Shown here in pieces: positions 52,355 through 62,250 of a stretch of 64,000 nt of DNA. Location of the stretch: NCBI RefSeq assembly GCF_035306585.1, contig NZ_DATGNU010000098.1, positions 20,598-84,597 on the forward strand, written 5' to 3'. This DNA comes from Galbibacter sp035306585. Its GTDB lineage: Bacteria > Bacteroidota > Bacteroidia > Flavobacteriales > Flavobacteriaceae. The notes under the pieces were generated by a model that was not told where the DNA came from, ran no database searches, and was given only the letters and a program-made list of their open reading frames with translations. Made by a program: the position numbers and the translations under genes. Within the stretch, counting starts at the first letter, position 1. Each line of letters begins with the position of its first letter.

Positions 52355-54556
52355 ATGAGTTCAGCTGAAATTGACTTACAGGGGGCGCTAAAAGAATATT
52401 TTGGATTCAGTCAGTTTAAGGGATTACAGGAAAAGGTAATAAAGAGTATCGTTAATGATCACAATACGTTTGTTATAATGCCTACAGGTGGAGGGAAATC
52501 CCTCTGCTATCAACTGCCTGCTTTAGTGAAAGACGGGACAGCGATTGTAATATCTCCCTTAATTGCGTTAATGAAAAACCAGGTGGATGCCATTAGAGGG
52601 ATATCCTCCAATAAGGGGATTGCACATGTGCTAAACTCTTCATTAAATAAATCGGAAATTCGACAAGTTAAAGAGGATATCACAAATGGGGTAACCAAGT
52701 TGCTATATGTGGCACCGGAGTCCTTGACTAAGGAAGAGTATATAGAGTTCTTTAGAACTGTAAAAATTTCTTTTGTTGCGGTAGACGAGGCACACTGTAT
52801 TTCAGAATGGGGGCATGACTTTCGGCCTGAATACAGAAATATTCGAACTATCATTCAACGCCTAGGCGACGATATACCTATTATAGCGCTGACTGCTACA
52901 GCGACAGAGAAAGTTCAGGAGGACATCCTAAAGAACCTTGGAATTGGGCAGGCCAATGTGTTTAAAGCTTCTTTTAATAGACCTAACCTTTATTATGAGG
53001 TTCGACCTAAAACAAAAAATGTAGATGTCGATATTATTCGATTTGTTAAACAAAATGCTGGTAAATCTGGTATTATCTATTGTTTGAGTCGTAAAAAAGT
53101 AGAGGAACTGGCACAAACCCTTGAAGTTAACGGAATAAAAGCAGTTCCTTATCATGCTGGTTTAGATGCCAAAACAAGAGCGAAGCACCAAGATATGTTT
53201 TTAATGGAGGATGTGGATGTAGTGGTTGCTACGATCGCTTTTGGTATGGGGATTGACAAACCCGATGTACGATTTGTAATTCATCACGATATTCCCAAAA
53301 GTATTGAAAGCTATTATCAAGAGACCGGTAGGGCAGGACGTGATGGAGGTGAAGGACATTGTTTGGCTTTTTATTCCTATAAAGACATCGAAAAGTTAGA
53401 AAAGTTCATGAGTGGTAAACCTGTTGCAGAGCAGGAGATAGGTCATGCTTTACTTCAGGATATGGTGGCTTATGCCGAGACATCGATGTCAAGAAGAATG
53501 TATATACTACATTATTTTGGTGAAGAATTTGATCCTGAGACGGGAGAAGGAGCCTCTATGGATGACAATGTTCGTTATCCGAAGAAGAAAAAGGAGGCCA
53601 TGGATGATGTGGTTAAACTCCTTAAGGTTATCAAAGGAACCAAAGAAAAATACAAGGCAAAAGAGATTGTCAACACGTTAATTGGAAAGGTGAATGCCCT
53701 GATAAAATCTCATAAAACGGATGAGCGTCCATTTTTTGGAATTGGAAAAGAAAACGATGCGGCTTATTGGATGGCACTTATTCGCCAAGTACTTGTGCAA
53801 GGGTATATTCGAAAAGAAATTGAGCAATATGGAGTACTGCATTTAAATGACAAAGGAGTGGAGTTTTTAAAACATCCAGAATCCTTTAAAATGACCGAAG
53901 ACCATAGTTATGTCGATAAAAATGTCGATACTATCGTATCGGCTGCCAAAGCAGGTGGAGCAGTGGCAGATACCAAATTATTGGGTCTTTTAAAAGATTT
54001 AAGAAAACAACAGGCAAAGAAGTTGGAAATACCTCCTTTTGTGATCTTCCAAGACCCCTCCTTAGAGGACATGGCTCTTAAATATCCAGTAAACGTGGAG
54101 GAGCTGTTGAATATTCACGGTGTGGGTGAAGGAAAAGCAAAAAAATATGGTACACCTTTTCTACAGCTTATACAACAGTATGTGGAAGAAAATGACATCA
54201 TTAGACCAGATGATCTGGTGGTCAAATCCACCGGGGCTAATTCCGCTTTAAAACTGTACGTGATTCAAAACATTGACCGCAAATTGCCTTTGGATGACAT
54301 TGCCTCTGCCAAAGGAATTTCTATGGACGATTTAATTAAAGAAATGGAGCAGATCGTCTATATGGGTACGAAACTCAATTTAGATTATTGGATCGATGAG
54401 ATCCTTGACGAAGATCAACAGGAAGAGTTACAAGATTACTTCTTAGAGGCACAAGATGATAAGATTTCTCATGCTATGGAAGAGTTTGATGGAGATTATG
54501 AGGATGATGAAATAAGGTTATACCGTATAAAATTCATAAGTGATGTCGCTAATTAG
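52355..54556 (+). CDS. recQ: ATP-dependent DNA helicase RecQ
   Basis: This 733-residue superfamily 2 helicase has Walker A MPTGGGKSLCYQLPAL (near residue 46), DEAHCISEWGHDFRPEY, ALTATAT, and motif VI YYQETGRAGRDG. The RQC region follows, and an HRDC-like part begins near VNVEELLNIHGVGEGKAKKYG. A zinc-binding cysteine set typical of RecQ is not evident after motif VI; LHYFGEEFD replaces it, as in the longer RecQ paralogues of Bacteroidota. It acts in recombination and repair. Confidence 0.93.
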   Translation: MSSAEIDLQGALKEYFGFSQFKGLQEKVIKSIVNDHNTFVIMPTGGGKSLCYQLPALVKDGTAIVISPLIALMKNQVDAIRGISSNKGIAHVLNSSLNKSEIRQVKEDITNGVTKLLYVAPESLTKEEYIEFFRTVKISFVAVDEAHCISEWGHDFRPEYRNIRTIIQRLGDDIPIIALTATATEKVQEDILKNLGIGQANVFKASFNRPNLYYEVRPKTKNVDVDIIRFVKQNAGKSGIIYCLSRKKVEELAQTLEVNGIKAVPYHAGLDAKTRAKHQDMFLMEDVDVVVATIAFGMGIDKPDVRFVIHHDIPKSIESYYQETGRAGRDGGEGHCLAFYSYKDIEKLEKFMSGKPVAEQEIGHALLQDMVAYAETSMSRRMYILHYFGEEFDPETGEGASMDDNVRYPKKKKEAMDDVVKLLKVIKGTKEKYKAKEIVNTLIGKVNALIKSHKTDERPFFGIGKENDAAYWMALIRQVLVQGYIRKEIEQYGVLHLNDKGVEFLKHPESFKMTEDHSYVDKNVDTIVSAAKAGGAVADTKLLGLLKDLRKQQAKKLEIPPFVIFQDPSLEDMALKYPVNVEELLNIHGVGEGKAKKYGTPFLQLIQQYVEENDIIRPDDLVVKSTGANSALKLYVIQNIDRKLPLDDIASAKGISMDDLIKEMEQIVYMGTKLNLDYWIDEILDEDQQEELQDYFLEAQDDKISHAMEEFDGDYEDDEIRLYRIKFISDVAN

Positions 54557-54581
54557 GTCAATTTACATCTAAACTCCGTGG

Positions 54582-55081
54582 TTAATTAGAGAGCTTGTAG
54601 TATCGGTCGATGCAATTGTCCTGTTCATTGTAAATTTCCTTAATAAAATTAAAGGTACTATCTAAGATTCGAACTGAGGTAATATTGTTTTTGTCTACAT
54701 AAGCAACAATTTCTTTTAGATGCAATTCTTCAAAGGCATATTTAATAAGCCCATTACTTCTTCTTTTCCATACCCTTGTCTCCAATATGTTTTAAGCAGT
54801 CGATACCCTATTTCGTATTCACCTTTTTGGTTTTTTACAAGGGCAACTGTACCTATAAAATCACGGTTACTTTTTAGGGCAATAGCCCATACCCAGAAAT
54901 CATTTTTAGGAGTATTATAAAATTTAAGGATGTTTTCCAGGTCTTTTTTGTTCTCTTGATAGGATGATACCTTCCCACCTATGTAACGCATCACTTGTTG
55001 GTCATTTTGCATTTTGTGAAACAGGTCAAGATCCGCAAGGGTAAGTCGTCTAATTTGTAGTCGTTGTGTTGTAAAAACCAT
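54582..55081 (-). pseudogene. GNAT N-acetyltransferase (RimJ/RimL type), broken by a frameshift
   Basis: Two overlapping frames together make one GNAT protein. The first (from ATG 55081) carries MVFTTQRLQIRRLTLADLD, IGTVALVKNQKGEYEIGYRLL and the acetyl-CoA motif WRQGYGKE, then runs into a false end. The second continues with GLIKYAFEELHLKEIVAYVD and NITSVRILDSTF, the normal GNAT C-terminal half, to the stop at 54582. Joining them needs a -1 shift near 54741-54750, as if one base were lost. No classical slippery heptamer is present, so this looks like a pseudogene or a sequence error rather than programmed frameshifting. Confidence 0.8.
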
Positions 55082-55113
55082 GGGTCAAATTTATGCCAAA
55101 ATATTCTAGGATG

Positions 55114-56181
55114 TTAATCTTGTATCGCTCTTTGAAGGAGTTCAATTGAAAATGTATCGGTATTTAAGGTGGCATTAATACCAATAGGTAATGTGAGATT
55201 GTGATCAATATGTCCTATGGAAAATCCGTAAATCGAAGGAATATTAAGTGGTTTGATTCGATCCAATATGACTTCTTTTAGTGTAAAGGACACCCTTTTC
55301 GGCTCATTACATCCTTTAAAAACACCAAGAACGATGCCTGCTGCATGCTTAAAAGTAGGGGCGCTAAGGAGTTGGGTAAACATTCGATCAATTCGATATG
55401 GATCTTCTTCGATGTCCTCTATAAATACCAGTTTTCCTGTGTAATCTAGGTCGTATTGAGTACCACACATGGCCGAGAGTAACGATAAATTACCCCCTAG
55501 AAGTGGTGCTGTTATAACACCAGGATTAATTACATATTGCTCAAAGGTATCATCACTTTGTACCACCTCGGGAGTGTAATGCTCTGACTTAATCGTAAAA
55601 AGCTCTTTGGGTTGGGTGATAATTCTATATAAATTATCCCGGTTGTAAGTGTTCTCAAGTGTAGTGGCCACAGGACCGTGGAAAGTAACCAATCCTGTTT
55701 TGCGATGGATGGTATTGGCTAAAGCAGTTATATCACTAAACCCTACGAGTACTTTGGGGTTTTGTGCAATATAATCGTAGTTGATAAGATCTAATATACG
55801 GGTACAACCATATCCACCCCTTGCGCAAATGATTCCGTCAACCTGAGGGTCTAGAAACATTTCCTCTACATCCGCTGCTCTTAACTTATCGGTATTACTG
55901 AAATATCCATCCCTTCCTTTAATTCTTGAGGTGTGGTATGGCTTAAACCCCATAGCTTGTACATTGCTAATGGCGTTTTCCAAAGCTTTTGAAGACAAAG
56001 AATACCCAGGAGCAATTAATCCAACAGTATCGCCTTTATTCAACTTTTTAGGAAGTATGGTGGCTATTTCTTTTGAGTTATATAAGGGATCGATCGAGGG
56101 TGATGGTGCTAGACTTGCGGCAGGGAACGCGGATAACACCGATAGTTGGGCACCTGTTGAAATAAAGGATCTTCTATTCAT
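55114..56181 (-). CDS. LD-carboxypeptidase (muramoyltetrapeptide carboxypeptidase, S66 family)
   Basis: This 355-residue serine peptidase trims the terminal D-Ala from murein tetrapeptides. The nucleophile Ser is in LVGFSDITAL, after the family motif CARGGYGCTRIL. Glu (FIEDIEEDPYRIDRM) and His (SIGHIDHNLTLP) complete the triad. The N-terminus MNRRSFIS with a hydrophobic stretch looks like a Tat or Sec signal, so it may act in the periplasm, whereas Escherichia coli LdcA is cytoplasmic. Confidence 0.9.
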   Translation of the reverse strand: MNRRSFISTGAQLSVLSAFPAASLAPSPSIDPLYNSKEIATILPKKLNKGDTVGLIAPGYSLSSKALENAISNVQAMGFKPYHTSRIKGRDGYFSNTDKLRAADVEEMFLDPQVDGIICARGGYGCTRILDLINYDYIAQNPKVLVGFSDITALANTIHRKTGLVTFHGPVATTLENTYNRDNLYRIITQPKELFTIKSEHYTPEVVQSDDTFEQYVINPGVITAPLLGGNLSLLSAMCGTQYDLDYTGKLVFIEDIEEDPYRIDRMFTQLLSAPTFKHAAGIVLGVFKGCNEPKRVSFTLKEVILDRIKPLNIPSIYGFSIGHIDHNLTLPIGINATLNTDTFSIELLQRAIQD

Positions 56182-56524
56182 TATTTACTGGGTTTAAAAC
56201 TCAAATCTACTCAAGAGTTATAAAAATTAAAAATTGTTTCAGTAATTTATCCGTATTGTTTTTAAATAGAGTGTTTGTGCAAATCACTGATTTTCAAGCA
56301 ACCTTACACCGTTGAATTTTTACTTTTAATCGAAATTTATGTGAAAAAATAGATTTTTAAGAACTGTTTTGTTAATCTAAACTGTTAATTTTGAATTAAT
56401 TACACTTTATGACTATAATTCAGTACAAGTGGGTGCTCCACTTTTTTAGAGTATCTTCGTGATAAATTTTAAATACTGAATAACAATTTATTAGGATTAA
56501 ATTCATTAACCAAATTTGTTAAAA
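56182..56524. other. 343-base intergenic region, AT-rich
   Basis: Divergent spacer between the LD-carboxypeptidase gene and the lipoprotein gene. It holds a -7-like box TAATTTTG (56386-56393), whose upstream TTTG is only 14 bases away, and a short hairpin with U-run at 56427-56447. No convincing coding frame was seen. Confidence 0.5.
56427..56447 (+). terminator. Small terminator-like hairpin upstream of the lipoprotein gene
   Basis: AAGTGG and CCACTT (6 bp) with loop GTGCT, then further T. No plus-strand gene ends here, so it could be a leader attenuator or the end of a short RNA. It may also be chance. Confidence 0.35.
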
Positions 56525-57175
56525 ATGAAAACCAACCAATTGAAATTAATCTTGACATCCGTTATTGTTGTCGGATCATTGATTAGTTCTTCCTGCACAC
56601 AACCACAAGGCGGGGTATTAAACTACAACCCTGTCGAATTATCTAAGCATAAATTACCTCCCTCAAAGGCGGAGAATATGAGCAAACGCTATATAAAAGA
56701 TATGGAGTTATTGTTTGCACAGTCGGATTCATTAGCATACTATAAGGAGATCAATGCTAAACTCATGGCAGCTCTGGAAAATAAAGTGAATCTTAAAGAG
56801 GTACAGGAGCTGAAAGCCCCCATCAACGTGAAGCCAAGAAAACCTAAGTTTGAACTTGCAGTTTCTGATTGGTACTCTGTAGATCAACTGCTTACTTATA
56901 TTGATAATTCCATTGAGAAGGTAGAGAAAAGCGGAGGAAAAGTGGATGGCTTTCGGGTGTATATAGGAGTGTTTCCAAAAAAGGGTCATGGAGAAAAAGA
57001 TAATATGCTAACCACATTCATCACTCCAACTGGGACAATGGGTAAGGAACAACAAGAGGGTAATATGGTTTCGTTGAGTTTGCCGCTATATGCAGTATCA
57101 CGTGATATAACTGCTGTAGACCCCTTGGAGTACGGAAGTGATGGGGATCCGCCATCAGCGAATTATCCTCAATAA
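56525..57175 (+). CDS. Lipoprotein of unknown function
   Basis: This 216-residue protein has lipobox ISSSC (Cys24 of MKTNQLKLI...). ATG 56525 is preferred over the in-frame TTG at 56516. The mature part is polar, with a Lys/Glu-rich first half (MSKRYIKDMELLF), a proline-basic stretch NVKPRKPKFEL, and an alpha/beta-looking C-terminal half (VDGFRVYIGVFPKKGHGEKDN, MLTTFITPTG). No family was recognised. It is 16 bases upstream of a membrane protein and close to a two-component pair, so an envelope sensing role is possible. Confidence 0.7.
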   Translation: MKTNQLKLILTSVIVVGSLISSSCTQPQGGVLNYNPVELSKHKLPPSKAENMSKRYIKDMELLFAQSDSLAYYKEINAKLMAALENKVNLKEVQELKAPINVKPRKPKFELAVSDWYSVDQLLTYIDNSIEKVEKSGGKVDGFRVYIGVFPKKGHGEKDNMLTTFITPTGTMGKEQQEGNMVSLSLPLYAVSRDITAVDPLEYGSDGDPPSANYPQ

Positions 57176-57191
57176 ATGATTTTTTGGATTG

Positions 57192-57920
57192 ATGTTGAGT
57201 TTTGAGTTTTTATTAAAAAAGACCATCATTTTTGCTGTTTTTTTAACAGCAATTATTGCGACGATTACTTATAAAAAATATAAAGGGTCACAATCTTGGA
57301 TCTTTATGCCTTTTTTATGGTTTACTTTTTTGATAGAATTACTGAACTTATTGCCCACAGCACGGCTTTTCTATCCCCATTGGAATTTTCTAAAGTTAAT
57401 GTCATATATTCTCCCTGATCAGCTTATCGCATCGAGCATATGGGTTGGAAGTATGTATTCCATCGTTTCATTCTATGTCTATCTGTGGTACTACAAATCA
57501 ATCTTAGGATGTAGAAGATCGGCCAGGACAATTGATGTGTGTATTGTGATTTATTCCGCTCTTGTGATTCACAGTCTTTTAAACTTTGAGGATCTGATGG
57601 TTTCTTGGCTACAGCCTCATATGTTTGCAGGTGTTGTGTTTACCGTGGTAGCCATTTGTTTTTATTTTATGACCATTCTTAAGAGTGATAAGATCTTGAG
57701 CTTTTATCAAACGTTACCTTTTTGGCTTACCATGGGAATCCTATTCTTTAATTTGGTGACCATGCCTATTTTTATTTTTGCCAAACAACTCAATTTTTCA
57801 GCCTCCATCTATGTATATATCTTAGTACTATCGAGTTATGTAATGTATGGCTGTTTTATTGTAGGTTTTATTGTGAGTGTGAAATACTATGGCCAAGAAA
57901 AAAAGTTGCAACATCTTTGA
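57192..57920 (+). CDS. Polytopic membrane protein of unknown function
   Basis: This 242-residue protein has about seven hydrophobic helices (such as TIIFAVFLTAIIATITY, SWIFMPFLWFTFLIELL and FAGVVFTVVAICFYFMTIL) and short loops. TTG 57189 lies one codon before ATG 57192, which is used. No enzymatic motif was recognised. The arrangement lipoprotein, seven-helix protein, kinase, regulator suggests a signal-input module, by inference. Confidence 0.7.
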   Translation: MLSFEFLLKKTIIFAVFLTAIIATITYKKYKGSQSWIFMPFLWFTFLIELLNLLPTARLFYPHWNFLKLMSYILPDQLIASSIWVGSMYSIVSFYVYLWYYKSILGCRRSARTIDVCIVIYSALVIHSLLNFEDLMVSWLQPHMFAGVVFTVVAICFYFMTILKSDKILSFYQTLPFWLTMGILFFNLVTMPIFIFAKQLNFSASIYVYILVLSSYVMYGCFIVGFIVSVKYYGQEKKLQHL

Positions 57921-58044
57921 TGTAAAATAGGGAAAAACACCCCTTTTAATGATAAGTGTAAGAGTTAGTTTTGTGTCATTAATAATTTCGAGCACTTAAT
58001 TTGTGAAAGATTAAACAAAATGCTCAATAGTTCCCTACCACCCT

Positions 58045-58827
58045 ATGGAAAACCAGAAGGAAATAATTAGTCTCATTGTATATGTTAGTATACTTATTGT
58101 GATTTTGTTAGCTTTTTTTATAAGCTTTTTTTTAGCATATCAAAGAAGGAAAACGCAATTGCTTATTGAAAATGCTGAGGAAAAACAAAAGTTTGAGCAA
58201 GAATTGGCAAAGGCTCAAACGGAGATCCAGGAGCAGACATTTAGAAATATTAGTTGGGAATTACACGATAATATAGGTCAGCTACTATCAGTGGCAAAGT
58301 TGCAACTCAATATGCTGCAGAATGAAGTTCCAGAGGATAAAATGAAATCCTTTAAGGAAGCCTCGGATGTTTTGGGACAAGGTTTAAAGGAACTCAGGCA
58401 GTTATCGCATACCCTGAATAATGATTTTGTTTCTAGTAGAGGTCTTCAGGAATCCCTTGAGCTGGAAATTAACCGTTTCAAGCGCTTAAATTTCCTTGAG
58501 ATAGAATACAATGTACAAGGTGAGCCGTACCATATAAACAAAAAGGACGAGATCATTATATTTAGAATATTTCAAGAGTGCTTCTCTAATGTGGTCAAGT
58601 ATTCCAAAGCTTCTTTACTGACCATTAATTTGAACTATCTTCCAGAAGAATTATACGTCAATGCGACGGATAATGGCGTAGGATTTGATCTGGAATTCGA
58701 AAAAAAAGGGAGTGGTATTATGAACATGCAACGTAGAAGTGAACTTATTGGAGCAGATTTTTCAATCAAAACAGGAAAAAATAAAGGAGTTTCAGTAACT
58801 TTGAACTATCCAACCAAGCCAACCTGA
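58045..58827 (+). CDS. Sensor histidine kinase, HisKA_3 type
   Basis: This 260-residue kinase has one N-terminal helix (IISLIVYVSILIVILLAFF), a short coiled coil (EEKQKFEQELAKAQ), the phosphoacceptor His74 in WELHDNIGQLLS and the HATPase region IFQECFSNVVKYSKAS, ATDNGVGFD and GSGIMNMQRR. There is no extracellular sensor domain, so the stimulus may come through a partner such as the upstream membrane protein. A -7 box TAGTTTTG lies at 57966-57973. The response regulator begins 2 bases after the stop. Confidence 0.93.
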   Translation: MENQKEIISLIVYVSILIVILLAFFISFFLAYQRRKTQLLIENAEEKQKFEQELAKAQTEIQEQTFRNISWELHDNIGQLLSVAKLQLNMLQNEVPEDKMKSFKEASDVLGQGLKELRQLSHTLNNDFVSSRGLQESLELEINRFKRLNFLEIEYNVQGEPYHINKKDEIIIFRIFQECFSNVVKYSKASLLTINLNYLPEELYVNATDNGVGFDLEFEKKGSGIMNMQRRSELIGADFSIKTGKNKGVSVTLNYPTKPT

Positions 58828-58829
58828 TT

Positions 58830-59483
58830 ATGGACCAGAAACATACCATAGCTGTAGTAGATGATCATTTGTTATTCGCCAAATCATTAACCTCGTTAAT
58901 AGAATCCTTTAAAGGATATCAAGTGAGTTTTCACGCTACAAATGGTCAGCATTTTATCGAATGTATGCAAAAATATGGTGCGCCAGATATTGTTTTGTTA
59001 GATATCAATATGCCTATTATGAGTGGCATCGAAACCATGGAGTGGTTAAATGATAATGCACCTGAACAGAAAGCTATTGCTCTTTCTATGGATGATAGTG
59101 AAGAGACAATTATAAAGATGCTTCGCTTGGGCGCGAAGGGATACCTGCTTAAAGACATTCATCCAAAGATTTTTGAAGGCGCTTTGAATGATGTGATTTA
59201 TAACGGTTTCTATTATTCGGATAAAATTACCAATAAGCTTCTTGATACCATTGATCGCAAGGAACAAAATGAAACTGGTAGTGGAATCAAATTAAAAGAC
59301 AGAGAAATAGAGTTTCTCAAATTAGCCTGTACAGAGATGACTTATAAAGAAATTGCTACACAAATGTTTCTTTCCCCAAAAACGGTCGATGGGTATAGAG
59401 AAAGTCTCTTCGATAAACTTGAAGTTAAAAGTAGAATTGGACTTGTATTATACGGTATTAAGCATAAATACATTGAAGTATAA
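58830..59483 (+). CDS. LuxR/NarL-family response regulator
   Basis: This 217-residue protein has a receiver domain (AVVDDHLLFAKS, phosphoacceptor D58 in VLLDINMP, switch Ser in ALSMDDS and Lys in GYLLKD). A C-terminal LuxR helix-turn-helix follows (LKDREIEFLKLACTEMTYKEIA, KTVDGYRESLFDKL). It is the direct partner of the adjacent HisKA_3 kinase. Targets are unknown. Confidence 0.95.
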   Translation: MDQKHTIAVVDDHLLFAKSLTSLIESFKGYQVSFHATNGQHFIECMQKYGAPDIVLLDINMPIMSGIETMEWLNDNAPEQKAIALSMDDSEETIIKMLRLGAKGYLLKDIHPKIFEGALNDVIYNGFYYSDKITNKLLDTIDRKEQNETGSGIKLKDREIEFLKLACTEMTYKEIATQMFLSPKTVDGYRESLFDKLEVKSRIGLVLYGIKHKYIEV

Positions 59484-59781
59484 ACGAGATATCGATTTAA
59501 GTAATATCTGTCCATAAATGCATGACAAGTTATAACTCCCAAAAGCAATCCTGCAAAGAATTAAAGTCCATTAGGTTCAACTTTTAGAGGACAAATTGTA
59601 AAGGGTCTGATTTTTATTTTAGCTATTCGGTTGAAAATGGCACAGCAATTGCCTATATAATTTAACGAAAAAAAAGCTATTGCGATTACCATAGCTAGGA
59701 AGCAATAAGTGAACGCTTTATAAAATTATTAAAAAGTCAAATGTCCTCTGTTAGTAATGACAGATTGACCCATGTAAAACT

Positions 59782-62232
59782 ATGAGTAGGAATAATTTTT
59801 TTAACATTGACAATTTGTCACTTCAACATATTGATGACGACGCCGAGTTAATTCCGTTAATGACACCTGAAGATGAGGAGGAGATAAACAACGAATCCTT
59901 ACCGGTGAGTTTACCGATTTTACCACTTCGAAATACGGTTTTATTTCCAGGGGTAGTCATACCTATTACTGCGGGTAGAGATAAATCTATAAAACTAATT
60001 AAAGACGCCTCTAACGGTAGCAAGGTTATTGGAGTGGTAGCGCAAAAGGATGAGTCGATCGAGAACCCAGAGGTCAAAGATCTCAATCAAGTGGGGACCG
60101 TGGCTAGGATTTTAAGAGTGCTAAAGATGCCAGATGGAAACACCACTGTGATCATTCAGGGTAAAAAGCGCTTTGAGATTGATCAAATTTTAGAAACTGA
60201 GCCTTACATCACTGCGACCATTAAGGGTTTGCCTGAGGAGAAACCGGAAAAGGATAATGAAGAATTTACCACCATCATTGATTCGGTAAAGGATTTGGCA
60301 CTTCAGATTATAAAGGAGAGTCCAAACATCCCTTCGGAGGCATCGTTCGCCATTAAGAATATTGAGAGTAATTCATTTTTAGTAAACTTCATTTCATCGA
60401 ATTTAAATCTGGAAGTGGTTGATAAACAGAAGTTGCTTGAGAATTCAAAGTTAATGGAGCGTGCATTAGCAACCTTGAAGTACATGAATGTCGAACTTCA
60501 GAAGCTGGCTCTTAGAAATGACATCCAATCACGAGTGAGATCTGATATGGATCAACAACAACGAGAATACTTTCTACATCAGCAAATGAAAACTATTCAA
60601 GAGGAACTTGGTGGTGGTTCTTACGAAGAGGAAGTAGAACAAATGCGTCTTAAAGCGAAAGATAAAAAATGGGATGCTAAAGTAAAGGAACATTTTGAAA
60701 AGGAGCTGGCGAAATTACAACGCATGAATCCACAAGTTGCGGAATATTCCATTCAGCGAAATTACCTGGATTTATTTTTAGATCTACCTTGGGGTGAATT
60801 TTCAAAAGACAAATTTGATTTAAAACGTGCTCAAAAAATCCTGGACAGGGATCATTATGGCCTAGAGGATGTCAAAAAGAGAATTATTGAATATTTGGCA
60901 GTTCTAAAGCTTCGAAATGACATGAAGTCACCAATATTATGTCTTTATGGTCCTCCAGGTGTGGGTAAGACTTCATTGGGGAAATCTGTTGCAGAGGCTC
61001 TTGGTAGAGAATATGTGAGAATTTCACTGGGAGGATTACGTGATGAGGCTGAGATTCGTGGTCATCGTAAAACCTATATCGGTGCAATGCCAGGACGTAT
61101 CATTCAATCTTTGAAAAAAGCGGGCACATCTAATCCGGTGTTTATTCTTGATGAAATTGATAAGCTTTCTGTGAGTCATAGTGGAGATCCATCCTCGGCG
61201 ATGTTAGAGGTGTTGGATCCAGAACAAAACAGTGAGTTTTACGATAATTTCTTGGAAATGGGATATGATTTGTCCAAAGTGATGTTTATTGCTACGGCAA
61301 ACAACTTGGGGCCTATTCAACCAGCTTTAAGAGATCGTATGGAGATCATTAATGTCTCTGGTTACACCATTGAGGAGAAGGTAGAAATCGCCAAGCGCCA
61401 TTTATTACCAAAACAGCTGGAAGAACATGGGATGGATTCTAGCCAATTAAAGATCGGAAAACGAGAATTAGAAAAGATCGTAGAGGGTTATACCCGTGAA
61501 TCTGGAGTCAGAGGACTAGAGAAGCAAATCGCGAAAATGGTTCGTTTTGCTGCAAAGTCCCTTGCGATGGAACAGGAATATAATGTGAAGGTTAGTGTAA
61601 AAGATGTGGAGGAGGTTTTAGGTCCACCGAGATTGGAGCGCGATAAATACGAAAACAACGATGTGGCTGGAGTGGTTACAGGTCTGGCCTGGACCAGTGT
61701 TGGAGGAGATATTTTATTCATTGAATCGATCCTCTCTAAAGGTAAAGGGGCCCTAAGTATTACTGGGAATCTAGGAAAGGTAATGAAGGAGTCTGCCACT
61801 ATTGCCATGGAATATATCAAGTCCAACGCAGAATCAATAGGCATTGATCCTACTATTTTTGATAACTATAACGTTCATATCCACGTTCCTGAAGGGGCAA
61901 CTCCGAAGGACGGTCCAAGTGCTGGGATAACCATGCTCACTTCTCTTGTTTCGCTTTTTACCCAGCGTAAGGTGAAGAAGAGTTTGGCTATGACTGGAGA
62001 AATTACCCTTAGAGGGAAGGTCTTACCTGTAGGGGGTATTAAGGAGAAGATTCTCGCAGCGAAAAGAGCACGGATTAAAGAGATTATTTTGTGTGAAGAA
62101 AACAGACGTGATATTGAGGAAATCAAGGAAGAATACTTGAAAGGATTGACCTTTCACTATGTAAAAGAGATGAGTGAGGTCATTGATTTGGCCATCACGC
62201 AGGTCAAGGTCAAAAATGCTAAAAAGCTATAA
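59782..62232 (+). CDS. lon: ATP-dependent endopeptidase La (Lon)
   Basis: This 816-residue AAA+ protease degrades misfolded and regulatory proteins. It has a LON substrate domain (LPILPLRNTVLFPGVVIPI from residue 44), Walker A GPPGVGKTS (390-398), Walker B FILDEIDKL, and the protease dyad S713 in KDGPSAG and K756 in GGIKEKILAA. Length is normal. The 298 bases upstream hold no clear gene or strong heat-shock element. Confidence 0.97.
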   Translation: MSRNNFFNIDNLSLQHIDDDAELIPLMTPEDEEEINNESLPVSLPILPLRNTVLFPGVVIPITAGRDKSIKLIKDASNGSKVIGVVAQKDESIENPEVKDLNQVGTVARILRVLKMPDGNTTVIIQGKKRFEIDQILETEPYITATIKGLPEEKPEKDNEEFTTIIDSVKDLALQIIKESPNIPSEASFAIKNIESNSFLVNFISSNLNLEVVDKQKLLENSKLMERALATLKYMNVELQKLALRNDIQSRVRSDMDQQQREYFLHQQMKTIQEELGGGSYEEEVEQMRLKAKDKKWDAKVKEHFEKELAKLQRMNPQVAEYSIQRNYLDLFLDLPWGEFSKDKFDLKRAQKILDRDHYGLEDVKKRIIEYLAVLKLRNDMKSPILCLYGPPGVGKTSLGKSVAEALGREYVRISLGGLRDEAEIRGHRKTYIGAMPGRIIQSLKKAGTSNPVFILDEIDKLSVSHSGDPSSAMLEVLDPEQNSEFYDNFLEMGYDLSKVMFIATANNLGPIQPALRDRMEIINVSGYTIEEKVEIAKRHLLPKQLEEHGMDSSQLKIGKRELEKIVEGYTRESGVRGLEKQIAKMVRFAAKSLAMEQEYNVKVSVKDVEEVLGPPRLERDKYENNDVAGVVTGLAWTSVGGDILFIESILSKGKGALSITGNLGKVMKESATIAMEYIKSNAESIGIDPTIFDNYNVHIHVPEGATPKDGPSAGITMLTSLVSLFTQRKVKKSLAMTGEITLRGKVLPVGGIKEKILAAKRARIKEIILCEENRRDIEEIKEEYLKGLTFHYVKEMSEVIDLAITQVKVKNAKKL

Positions 62233-62250
62233 CATTTATAGAATTGAATA

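Noticed and set aside
54716..54785. Programmed -1 frameshift in the GNAT gene
   Set aside because: No slippery heptamer of the XXXYYYZ type is present in frame and no strong downstream structure was seen; a lost base is simpler.
59587..59745. AGAGGACA and TGTCCTCT as a hairpin upstream of lon
   Set aside because: Eight-base arms about 145 bases apart in an AT-rich spacer can arise by chance; no supporting structure lies between.
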